From: Iamia sp038233335
GTDB taxonomy: Bacteria > Actinomycetota > Acidimicrobiia > Acidimicrobiales > Iamiaceae
Assembly: GCA_038233335.1 (NCBI GenBank)
Contig: JBBSME010000124.1
Coordinates: 1-8,706, forward strand
DNA: 8,706 bases
Reading direction: 5' to 3'
In this document: piece after piece, positions 1 through 5,607 of the stretch
Layout: the number at the start of each line of letters is the position of its first letter
How positions within the stretch are numbered: position 1 is the stretch's first letter
Made by a program: the position numbers and the translations under genes
Notes under the pieces: generated by a model
Database searches by the model: none
What the model was told of the DNA's origin: nothing
The model's input: only the letters and a program-made list of their open reading frames with translations

Positions 1-1521
1 CGAGAGGTAGACCTCGGAGTAGCGCTCCTCGTAGAACATCTCCTGCCACTGGCGGACCATGCCGAGGTACGCGTTGTTGAGGATGGCGATCTTGACCGGG
101 ATCCGTTCGGCCGCTGCGGTCACCAACTCCTGGGCCGTCATCTGGAAGCAGCCGTCACCGTCGACGGCCCAGACCATGCGATCGGGCCGGCCCACCTTGG
201 CGCCGATGGCCGCGGGGACCGAGAAGCCCATCGTGCCCAGGCCACCCGAGTTGACCCAGGTGTACGGGTGGCGGAACCGCCAGTACTGGCTGGCCCACAT
301 CTGGTGCTGGCCCACGCCGCTGGCCAGGATCGTGTCCTCGGGGACGGAGTCGCGCAGGTGCTCCAGCACCATCTGCGGCTTGAGGTGGGCGCCGTCCTCG
401 GGGGCCTCGTAGGCCAGCGGGTAGCGCTCCTGCCAGCCACTGATGGTGGCGTTCCACGGCTCGCGCTCGGGGGTGGTGGCGCCAGCAGCCTGCTTGGCCC
501 GCACCACCGCGACCAGCTCCTCGATGATGAGCCGGCAGTCTCCGTGGATGGGCACGTCCGGCCGGCGCACCTTGCCCAGCTCGGCGGCGTCGATGTCGAC
601 GTGGATGACCTGGGCGTCCGGGGCGAAGCCGTCGACCTTGCCGGTGACCCGGTCGTCGAAGCGGGCCCCGAGCGCGACCAGCAGGTCGGAACGCTGGATG
701 GCGGTGACCGCGGTGTAGTTGCCGTGCATGCCCGGCATGCCCAGGCACAGCGGGTGGTCGTCGGGGAAGGCACCCCGGGCCATAAGCGTGGTGACCACCC
801 GGATGTCGGTGAGCTCCGCCAGCTCGCGGAGAGCCTCGGCCGCCCGGGCCTTGAGGACCCCGCCCCCCACGTACAGGACAGGCCGGCTGGCGCCCAGGAT
901 CAGCTCCGCGGCGCGGCTGATGGCCTCGGGGTCGCCGGTGGTCGCGGGCTGGTAGCCGGGCAGGGACCGGGCCACCTCCTCGTCGGAGGGCCAGTCCCAC
1001 CCGGTGGCCGATCGCGGGCTCATGGGGTCGACGATGTCCTTGGGGATGTCGACCAGCACCGGGCCCGGCCGACCGCTGGTGGCCAGGTGGAAGGCCTGGC
1101 GGATGACCAGCGGGATGTCGTCGGCCTCGGTGACCAGGAAGTTGTGCTTGGTGACCGAGTGGGTGATGCCGGTGATGTCGCACTCCTGGAAGGCATCGGT
1201 CCCGATGGCGGCGGTGGGCACCTGGCCGGTGATGCAGACCATGGGCACCGAGTCCATGTAGGCATCGGCGAGGGGCGTCACGATGTTCGTTGCACCCGGC
1301 CCCGAGGTCACCATGGCCACGCCCGGACGACCGGTGGCGTGGGCGTAGCCCTCGGCCATGTGTCCGGCACCCTGCTCGTGGCGGACCAGTATGTGACGAA
1401 TGGGCGAGTCCAGCACTGGGTCGTAGACCGGCAGGATGGCGCCACCGGGCAGCCCGAACATCACCTCCACCCCCTCCATCTCGAGGGCGCGGATCAGCGT
1501 CTGGCCTCCGTTCAGCTCCAT
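1..1521 (-). CDS. ilvB: Acetolactate synthase large subunit, 3' end beyond the window
   Basis: Catalytic subunit of acetohydroxyacid synthase. It condenses pyruvate with pyruvate or 2-oxobutyrate, the first common step of Val/Leu/Ile synthesis, using ThDP, Mg2+ and FAD in the cytoplasm. The 507 codons present start MELNGGQTLIRALEMEGV. The N-terminal ThDP domain carries the catalytic glutamate E49 in VRHEQGAGHMAEGYA, followed by TSGPGATNIVTPLADA. The C-terminal ThDP-binding domain shows VNSGGLGTMGFSVPAAIG and the cofactor motif GDG (455-457), 24 residues, then NN (482-483). Family members run roughly 570-620 residues, so about 60-110 C-terminal residues are off the left edge. The ATG at 1521 is preceded by GGAGG (1536-1532) with 10 nt spacing. 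Upstream is a Val/Leu leader peptide and a terminator-like hairpin, supporting attenuation control. The regulatory subunit gene ilvN often follows, but it would lie outside this window. Family assignment is very secure. Confidence 0.97.
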   Translation of the reverse strand, partial: MELNGGQTLIRALEMEGVEVMFGLPGGAILPVYDPVLDSPIRHILVRHEQGAGHMAEGYAHATGRPGVAMVTSGPGATNIVTPLADAYMDSVPMVCITGQVPTAAIGTDAFQECDITGITHSVTKHNFLVTEADDIPLVIRQAFHLATSGRPGPVLVDIPKDIVDPMSPRSATGWDWPSDEEVARSLPGYQPATTGDPEAISRAAELILGASRPVLYVGGGVLKARAAEALRELAELTDIRVVTTLMARGAFPDDHPLCLGMPGMHGNYTAVTAIQRSDLLVALGARFDDRVTGKVDGFAPDAQVIHVDIDAAELGKVRRPDVPIHGDCRLIIEELVAVVRAKQAAGATTPEREPWNATISGWQERYPLAYEAPEDGAHLKPQMVLEHLRDSVPEDTILASGVGQHQMWASQYWRFRHPYTWVNSGGLGTMGFSVPAAIGAKVGRPDRMVWAVDGDGCFQMTAQELVTAAAERIPVKIAILNNAYLGMVRQWQEMFYEERYSEVYLS

Positions 1522-1582
1522 GGCGTGTCAGCCTCCAGATTCTCGGGCCGGTGGGTCGGTGGGATGGGTGGCGCGTGCGGGG

Positions 1583-1615
1583 AAAACGACAACGACCTCC
1601 CCGAGGGGAGGTCGT
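1583..1615 (-). terminator. ilvB attenuator terminator hairpin
   Basis: Bases 1592-1602 (acgacctcccc) and 1605-1615 (ggggaggtcgt) form a perfect 11-bp inverted repeat with a 2-nt centre; in RNA the loop is probably four bases, CUCG. On the minus strand it is followed by TGTCGTTTT, a modest U-rich tract. Placement between the leader peptide and the ilvB ribosome binding site supports a role as the attenuator terminator. The U tract is imperfect, so efficiency cannot be judged by eye. Confidence 0.68.
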
Positions 1616-1617
1616 AG

Positions 1618-1651
1618 GAGCGCACGCGGATGTTGCCGGCGGCGTGCGCTC
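1618..1651 (-). promoter_or_regulatory. Leader hairpin following the ilvB leader peptide stop codon
   Basis: A perfect 10-bp inverted repeat pairs 1618-1627 (gagcgcacgc) with 1642-1651 (gcgtgcgctc) around a 14-nt loop. Its first base in the transcript is the last base of the leader peptide's TAG. A ribosome finishing the peptide would cover its 5' arm, while a ribosome stalled earlier could leave it free to fold. It probably serves as a pause or switching hairpin. It does not itself overlap the terminator stem, which begins 2 nt later. A second possible partner for its 3' arm, cgcgtgcg at 1572-1579, lies beyond the terminator. Confidence 0.55.
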
Positions 1652-1686
1652 TAGGGCCCGAGTACGAGGTTGGTGCCGACGAACAT
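1651..1686 (-). CDS. ilvB leader peptide MFVGTNLVLGP
   Basis: An 11-codon ORF, ATG at 1686-1684 and TAG at 1653-1651, lies 129 nt upstream of the ilvB start. Four of its eleven residues are Val or Leu (V3, L7, V8, L9), with codons CTC-GTA-CTC in a row near the end. That is the expected design of a branched-chain amino acid attenuator: the ribosome slows on Leu/Val codons when charged tRNA is scarce. Attenuation of ilvB operons is established in actinobacteria such as Corynebacterium glutamicum. No Shine-Dalgarno is visible upstream, and a -10-like CATACT ends 7 nt before the ATG, so translation may start at the 5' end of the mRNA. It is too short for routine gene finding. The call rests on composition, position and the adjoining hairpins. 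Confidence 0.72.
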   Translation of the reverse strand: MFVGTNLVLGP

Positions 1687-1693
1687 CGCCGAA

Positions 1694-1723
1694 AGTATGG
1701 CGCGACCGGCCGGGCCCCGTCCA
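1694..1723 (-). promoter_or_regulatory. Putative ilvB promoter, leaderless for the leader peptide
   Basis: Reading the minus strand, TGGACG (1723-1718) resembles a -35 element and CATACT (1699-1694) a -10 element, with an 18-nt spacer. The ATG of the leader peptide begins 7 nt after the -10, where transcription would be expected to start. This is an inference from motif spacing; nothing here measures a start site. Confidence 0.5.
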
Positions 1724-1789
1724 CCTGGCGGACCCGATGTCGGGGTGGTCTCCCTCCCCGCTCCCGCGCCCCTCTCACCTGGACAGGGC

Positions 1790-1831
1790 TAGGGTCCCGC
1801 CTGGTCAGTGGTTGTCCGTCGCCCCCCGAGG
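1790..1831 (+). promoter_or_regulatory. Possible -10 element and RBS for the membrane protein/pseudokinase/FHA operon
   Basis: TAGGGT at 1790-1795 matches the TAnnnT pattern used as a -10 in actinobacteria, and GAGG at 1828-1831 sits 6 nt before the ATG at 1838. No convincing -35 is seen at the proper distance. The stretch 1522-1837 between the divergent starts otherwise holds the ilvB leader. I see nothing identifiable in 1724-1789. Confidence 0.33.
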
Positions 1832-1837
1832 TCGTTC

Positions 1838-2344
1838 ATGACACCTGTGTTCCTGGGTCGCATCCAGACCCGGCTGTTCGTCGCCGTGGTCATCGGTGGG
1901 CTCTGGACCCTCTTCATCACGCCCTTCCTCCTGATCAACGCCCCCGGCCAAGACGGGTACCAGCTGGCCCTGACCCTGCCCGAGGGTGGTCTGGGCGACA
2001 CCTACAAGCTGACCTTCGCGGCGCTGGCGATCGTGACCATCTTCGGCTGCCTGGTGTGGGAGCCGATCTACCACGGCCTCATGCAGTTCCGGTGGGAGAA
2101 GGACTGGCCCGCCTTCTTCAGCTTCTGGCAGGTCGTCCCGGAGGGGATCACCACCTTCCTCCTCCTGCACGTGGCCGCGTTCAACCCCTTCGGCGACATC
2201 GGTCCGGACAAGCAGCAGTTCGTCCCCGTGCTCGCCTACCTCTTCCTGTTCACCTCCACCTGGATCGTCACCTGGCTCTTCGCCAACGGGCCGATGAAGA
2301 TCTTCTTCCTTCGCTGGCGCTTCGACGGCGGCCAGCTCATCTGA
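1838..2344 (+). CDS. Four-TM membrane protein of unknown function, first gene of the kinase/FHA operon
   Basis: I do not recognise a named family. The 168-residue product starts MTPVFLGRIQTRLF and has four hydrophobic segments: about 12-34, 58-82, 92-115 and 128-149. Between segments 2 and 3 is a polar, aromatic stretch (EPIYHGLMQFRWEKDWP, about 75-91) that looks conserved rather than random. The short C-terminal tail is basic and aromatic (FFLRWRF). The ATG at 1838 is preferred because GAGG lies 6 nt upstream; a GTG at 1808 would add 10 residues (MVVRRPPRSF). The stop is 10 nt before the pseudokinase start, so co-transcription is likely. A membrane partner or anchor for the soluble pseudokinase and FHA protein is a guess from position only. 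There is no visible catalytic motif or signal peptide apart from the first TM segment. Confidence 0.85.
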   Translation: MTPVFLGRIQTRLFVAVVIGGLWTLFITPFLLINAPGQDGYQLALTLPEGGLGDTYKLTFAALAIVTIFGCLVWEPIYHGLMQFRWEKDWPAFFSFWQVVPEGITTFLLLHVAAFNPFGDIGPDKQQFVPVLAYLFLFTSTWIVTWLFANGPMKIFFLRWRFDGGQLI

Positions 2345-2354
2345 ACGAGGACCC

Positions 2355-3158
2355 ATGGATCGCATCGCTGACTACCAGTTCACCCGCCCCCTCGGAGACG
2401 GTGCCGAGGGCAGCTACCACCTGGCTGACACCCCGGCCCGGCTCGGCATCGCCGCCGACCAGGTGGCGGTGAAGGTCCTGGAGGCCGCCTCCGGGGGCGA
2501 GACCTTCCACCGCCTGACCCGCGAGCTGCGGACCTTCGCCAAGGTGCCCAGCTCCCACCTGGTCACCCTGTACGACGCCGGCCAGGACGGGGGTCGTTGC
2601 TACTACGCCATGGAGTACTGCCCCATGGGCTCGCTGGCCCAGCCGGCCGAGGAGCTCGACCGGGCGGCCAAGGTCGCGGCGGTGGCCGACGCAGCCCGCG
2701 CCGCCCACGACCTGCACGAGGCCGGCATCGCCCACCGGGCCATCAAGCCGTCGAACATCCTGCTCACCGAGGGCGGGGCCAAGCTGTCCGACCTCGGGCT
2801 GGTCCAGCTGCTGGCCCCGGGCCAGACCATCACCGGTCTCGGTGCGGTGGGCTCGGTGGAATACCTCGACCCGGCGATCATGCGGGGCGAACGGGCCTCG
2901 CGGGCCACCGACATCTGGGCCCTGGGCGTCACCCTCCACCGGGTCCTGACCGGGAACAGCATCTACGGCGACCTCCCCGATCGCGACCCGCTGCTGGCCG
3001 TGCGGAGGGTGCTGTCCTCCCCTCCGACCCTCGACCCGTCGCTCACCGACGCCGAGGCCGAGCTGGTGCGGCGCTGCTTCGACAAGGACCTCACCACCCG
3101 GTTCGGCACCGCCGCCGAAGTGGCCGACGCCCTCGACGCCCTTGGGACCCCCTCATGA
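2355..3158 (+). CDS. Eukaryotic-like Ser/Thr kinase fold protein lacking the catalytic Asp (predicted pseudokinase)
   Basis: A 267-residue soluble protein made up almost entirely of one kinase domain, with no TM segment or sensor domain. Visible features in order: glycine loop LGDGAEGS (13-20), ATP-anchoring lysine K40 in VAVK, helix-C glutamate E57, catalytic loop HRAIKPSN (127-134), DLG (146-148) in place of DFG, EYLDPA (169-174) in place of the APE motif, DIWALG (186-191), and R249 near the C-terminus. The catalytic aspartate of HRD is alanine (A129, codon GCC at 2739-2741), so phosphotransfer is probably lost or very weak. The nucleotide-binding lysine, glutamate and DLG aspartate remain, so ATP binding is possible. 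T158 and T160 lie where related kinases have activation-loop threonines. GAGGA upstream supports the ATG. The stop overlaps the next gene's start by ATGA, implying translational coupling to the FHA protein. Confidence 0.92.
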   Translation: MDRIADYQFTRPLGDGAEGSYHLADTPARLGIAADQVAVKVLEAASGGETFHRLTRELRTFAKVPSSHLVTLYDAGQDGGRCYYAMEYCPMGSLAQPAEELDRAAKVAAVADAARAAHDLHEAGIAHRAIKPSNILLTEGGAKLSDLGLVQLLAPGQTITGLGAVGSVEYLDPAIMRGERASRATDIWALGVTLHRVLTGNSIYGDLPDRDPLLAVRRVLSSPPTLDPSLTDAEAELVRRCFDKDLTTRFGTAAEVADALDALGTPS

Positions 3159-4858
3159 ACCTCCTCGATGCCCGCCTCGCCCCCTCGACCGGCGCCGACG
3201 GCCTGGTCTCGCGCACCCCGGGGGCAGTGCTGTTCGTCGCCTCCCGCACCCCCGCTGCGGCCGTGGCCCAGCTGGTCGGCGCGGTGACCGGACACGACGA
3301 CCCCACCCCCGGCCACCTCCTGGCCCGGCAGGTGGCCACCCTCGTGGGAGCCGACTACGGCACCCTCCCCGGGTTCGCACTCGTCGCCGCCTCCGCGGGC
3401 GGCGTGTACGTCAAGGCCTACGGCCCGGTGGAGGTGCGGGTCCAGGGCGACGCCGGCGAGGAGCTGATCAGCGGCGTGGGTTCGTTCACCGGCGTCGACC
3501 GGGAGCTGACCGGCACCTTCCACACCATCGTCGCCCACCGGGCCGGCGAGCCGACCCCGGCCCCGGCGTTCGACGTGGACGTGCGGTCGGGGACCGCGCC
3601 AGGCGGCGGCTTCGCCCTCACCACCCTGTCGAGCCCCACCGACGCGCCCATCACCTCGCTGCCCCACGAGTCCGACGTGGGCACGGAGGGGCCGCCGGCC
3701 GAGGAACCTCCGGCGGAGGAGCCGGTGCCGGAGACGTCGCCGTCCGACCACGCGGCGCCGGCCGGGCCCTCACCCACGACGACCCCTGCGGTCGCACCAC
3801 CGGTGGCGACACCGTTCGGCGCTGCGCCCTCGCCCGAGGACACCTCGCCCGGCCTCGCCGGCGACCCCGCCCCGGCCCGGAGCGACGCGCCCGACGAGCT
3901 CGACGACCTCGACCCACCGACCCAGGCCTGGACCACCGAGGAGCTGGCCCGGGCCACCTCCCCCACCGGAGCGGTGGACGCCGTGCCCGCGCCCGAGGCT
4001 CCCCCTGCCGACGCTCCCGGCGCGGATGCCCCACAACCGGGACAAGACTGGTCCGCGCCGGACGCCACCCAGGTCCCGCCCGGCGAGGCGCCACCCACCG
4101 GAGCCGAGGCTCCTCCTAGGTTCGGTGCCCCGGACGACGAGCCGGTGACCGCACCGCCGGACGAGCCGATCGGCGGGATCTCCTCGCTCGGCCCCCCAGG
4201 GTCCGAGGCAGACGCCGGCGCGGGGCTGGCCGACGACGGTCCCGCCACCCTCGGCCCGGAGTCGACCCCCGCGTTCACCAGCCAGCTGCTGGGCGCGCTC
4301 GACGACCAGGACCTCGACAGCCGTGAGGCCCTGCCCGTCGAGCTGGACCCGGGCGAGGTGCGGGCCCCGGACCAATCCATGCAGGACGTCATGGTCCAGG
4401 GCGTGCTCTGCTCCCGGGGTCACTTCAACGACCCCCGATCGAGGTTCTGCTCATCGTGTGGCATCTCCATGGTGCAGAACACCCAGGTGCTCACCCCCGG
4501 GCCGCGGCCCCCGCTCGGGGTGATGGTGTTCGAGGACGGTGCCACCTTCTCGGTGGCCCAGGACTACGTGATCGGGCGCCAGCCCGAGGTGAGCGAGCTG
4601 GTCCGGGACAGGCTGGCCCTCCCCCTCCCGGTCAACGACCCGGAGCGCTCCATCTCCCGGGCCCACGCCGAGCTGCGCCTGGTCGACTGGGACGTGCACC
4701 TGATCAACCTGTCGGCCACCAACGGGTCGTTCGTGTGGGACGAGACCCAGCAGCAGTGGATCCCGATCCCGACCGGCCAGTCGGTGATGCTGTCGGCCGG
4801 CATGCGGGTGGCCCTGGGCCGCCGCTCCGCCGTCTTCGAGTCCAGCCTCGTCCGCTGA
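3155..4858 (+). CDS. FHA-domain protein with zinc ribbon and long disordered linker
   Basis: 567 residues. The N-terminal about 150 residues form a globular region I cannot assign, including VLFVAS and GGVYVKAYGPVEVRV. Residues about 155-400 are low complexity, rich in Pro, Ala, Glu, Asp and Thr, and surely disordered. A zinc ribbon follows (C419, H423, C432, C435 in LCSRGHFNDPRSRFCSSCG). A C-terminal FHA domain has GR at 474-475, SRAH at 501-504 and NGS at 523-525, the residues that recognise phosphothreonine. FHA proteins dock on phosphorylated Ser/Thr kinase targets; the predicted partner here is the translationally coupled pseudokinase or another kinase's substrate. The ATG at 3155 overlaps the pseudokinase stop. 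An upstream in-frame extension to 2597 exists but runs inside the kinase gene and is not believed. Cytoplasmic; no signal peptide or TM segment. Confidence 0.93.
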   Translation: MNLLDARLAPSTGADGLVSRTPGAVLFVASRTPAAAVAQLVGAVTGHDDPTPGHLLARQVATLVGADYGTLPGFALVAASAGGVYVKAYGPVEVRVQGDAGEELISGVGSFTGVDRELTGTFHTIVAHRAGEPTPAPAFDVDVRSGTAPGGGFALTTLSSPTDAPITSLPHESDVGTEGPPAEEPPAEEPVPETSPSDHAAPAGPSPTTTPAVAPPVATPFGAAPSPEDTSPGLAGDPAPARSDAPDELDDLDPPTQAWTTEELARATSPTGAVDAVPAPEAPPADAPGADAPQPGQDWSAPDATQVPPGEAPPTGAEAPPRFGAPDDEPVTAPPDEPIGGISSLGPPGSEADAGAGLADDGPATLGPESTPAFTSQLLGALDDQDLDSREALPVELDPGEVRAPDQSMQDVMVQGVLCSRGHFNDPRSRFCSSCGISMVQNTQVLTPGPRPPLGVMVFEDGATFSVAQDYVIGRQPEVSELVRDRLALPLPVNDPERSISRAHAELRLVDWDVHLINLSATNGSFVWDETQQQWIPIPTGQSVMLSAGMRVALGRRSAVFESSLVR

Positions 4859-4870
4859 CCGCCCCCGGGC

Positions 4871-4924
4871 CTGACCTTCACGAGTTAGAATCCAACTGGT
4901 AGGATTCCAACTCGTGAAGGTCAG
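4871..4924. repeat. Large inverted repeat over the vapB promoter and start: likely VapB/VapBC operator
   Basis: Arms 4871-4893 and 4902-4924 are 23 bp with a single mismatch (4887 A against 4908 C) around the 8-nt centre aactggta. The right arm includes the -10, the GTG start and the first codons of vapB, so the left arm is an inverted copy of the gene's own start. Nested inside are two imperfect tandem copies, TAGAATCCAACT (4886-4897) and TAGGATTCCAACT (4900-4912). AbrB-type antitoxins bind palindromic operators at their own promoters, with the toxin as co-repressor, which makes this the natural binding site. Confidence 0.8.
4877..4905 (+). promoter_or_regulatory. Putative vapBC promoter, probably leaderless
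   Basis: TTCACG (4877-4882) and TAGGAT (4900-4905) have a 17-nt spacer. The GTG start follows the -10 by 8 nt with no Shine-Dalgarno, so transcription may begin at or next to the start codon. The whole promoter lies within the inverted repeat, so a bound repressor would block polymerase directly. Inferred from motifs only. Confidence 0.5.
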
Positions 4925-5141
4925 CGACAAGGGACAGATCACCATCCCGAAGGAGATCCGCGACGCGCTCGGGATCGGAGCCGGGACCGAGGTCGAGTTC
5001 GAGCGCGCCGCCGACGAGATCGTGGTCCGAAAGGTCACCGGAGGCCAGACCCGGGGCGATCAGATCGCCGATCGGCTACGTGGCCGGGGCGACGTGCAGA
5101 TGACGACCGACGAGATCATGGCCCTCACGCGCCGCGACTGA
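4914..5141 (+). CDS. vapB: VapB-type antitoxin, SpoVT/AbrB DNA-binding family
   Basis: 75 residues. The N-terminal swapped-hairpin DNA-binding domain is clear: KVSDKGQITIPKEIRDAL (2-19) followed by GIGAGTEVEFER, with the characteristic GxxTIPKEIR core. The C-terminal part (about 45-75, RGRGDVQMTTDEIMALTRRD) is charged and helical, as expected of the segment that wraps around and inhibits the toxin. The GTG start at 4914 is favoured because family members begin just before this K-V-x-x-K-G-Q motif, and no earlier start exists in the promoter palindrome. One base separates its stop from the toxin's GTG, so the pair is co-translated. It should neutralise VapC and, alone or with VapC, repress the operon through the palindrome over its own start. 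Confidence 0.93.
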   Translation: MKVSDKGQITIPKEIRDALGIGAGTEVEFERAADEIVVRKVTGGQTRGDQIADRLRGRGDVQMTTDEIMALTRRD

Positions 5142-5142
5142 G

Positions 5143-5547
5143 GTGCACGGCACGCTGGTCGACAGCAACGTGCTGTTGGACGTGCTGACCGAGGACCCCG
5201 AGTGGCTGAGCTGGTCGATCCCGGCCCTTGCCGCGGCCGCCGAGGCCGGGCCGCTCGTCATCAACCCGATCATCTTCGCCGAGGTGTCCGTTCGGTTCTC
5301 TCGGATAGAAGACCTCGACGATGCTCTCCCGGAGCAGGACTTCCGGCGAGACCCGCTGCCGTGGGAGGCCGGCTTCCTGGCGGGCAAGGCGTTCCTCACC
5401 TACCGGCGTCGGGGCGGAAGTCGCACCTCCACCATGCCGGACTTCTTCATCGGCGCCCACGCAGCCATCGCCCCGCTCGAGCTCCTCACCCGCGACGCGG
5501 CACGGTTCCGGACCTACTTCCCCACCGTCGCGATCGTCGCACCCTGA
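5143..5547 (+). CDS. vapC: VapC-type toxin, PIN-domain ribonuclease
   Basis: 134 residues spanning a single PIN domain, the usual size for VapC. The acidic Mg2+-binding residues are all present: D7 in LVDSNVLLDVL, E47 in PIIFAEVSV, D100 in MPDFFIGAHA and D118 in LLTRDAARFRTYFP. VapC toxins cleave RNA, usually initiator tRNA or other tRNAs or rRNA, and halt translation when the labile antitoxin is degraded; the target here cannot be read from sequence. The GTG start at 5143 is one base after the vapB stop, with no separate ribosome binding site, so it relies on coupled translation. The gene looks intact. Codon usage resembles the neighbours, so recent transfer is not obvious, although such pairs are commonly mobile. 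Confidence 0.93.
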   Translation: MHGTLVDSNVLLDVLTEDPEWLSWSIPALAAAAEAGPLVINPIIFAEVSVRFSRIEDLDDALPEQDFRRDPLPWEAGFLAGKAFLTYRRRGGSRTSTMPDFFIGAHAAIAPLELLTRDAARFRTYFPTVAIVAP

Positions 5548-5607
5548 GGGACGGGTCGGGCCACGACTCCCCTCGACCCAAGCTGACCGCCCGGCCGGCC
5601 GGCCTCG

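Noticed and set aside
268..1617. Long plus-strand open frame of 449 codons opposite ilvB
   Set aside because: It is the antisense of a clearly recognisable acetolactate synthase and its product is low-complexity Gly/Val/Asp/His, typical of a GC-driven shadow frame.
1808..1837. Upstream GTG start adding ten residues to the membrane protein
   Set aside because: The added MVVRRPPRSF looks non-native and the ATG at 1838 has GAGG at proper spacing, although the GTG lies close behind a -10-like TAGGGT and cannot be fully excluded.
2597..3154. N-terminal extension of the FHA protein frame by 186 codons
   Set aside because: It overlaps the kinase domain in another frame, and its translation is Arg/Gly/Pro-rich noise. 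The ATGA junction at 3155 gives a natural start.
3418..4392. Minus-strand open frame of 324 codons opposite the FHA linker
   Set aside because: Ser/Gly/Ala-rich translation produced by antisense reading of the Pro/Ala/Glu/Asp-rich linker; no domain and no RBS.
4564..4881. Minus-strand 105-codon frame beginning MKV, reading back into the FHA gene from the palindrome
   Set aside because: Its first three codons match vapB only because the left arm is an inverted copy of the vapB start; beyond them it is the antisense of the FHA domain with no family features. Antisense transcription from here is possible but unsupported.
5591..5604. Self-complementary CCGGCCGGCCGGCC between the convergent vapC and antiporter stops
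   Set aside because: It could form a short hairpin but has no T-rich tract on either strand, and such runs arise easily in DNA this GC-rich, so I do not call it a terminator.
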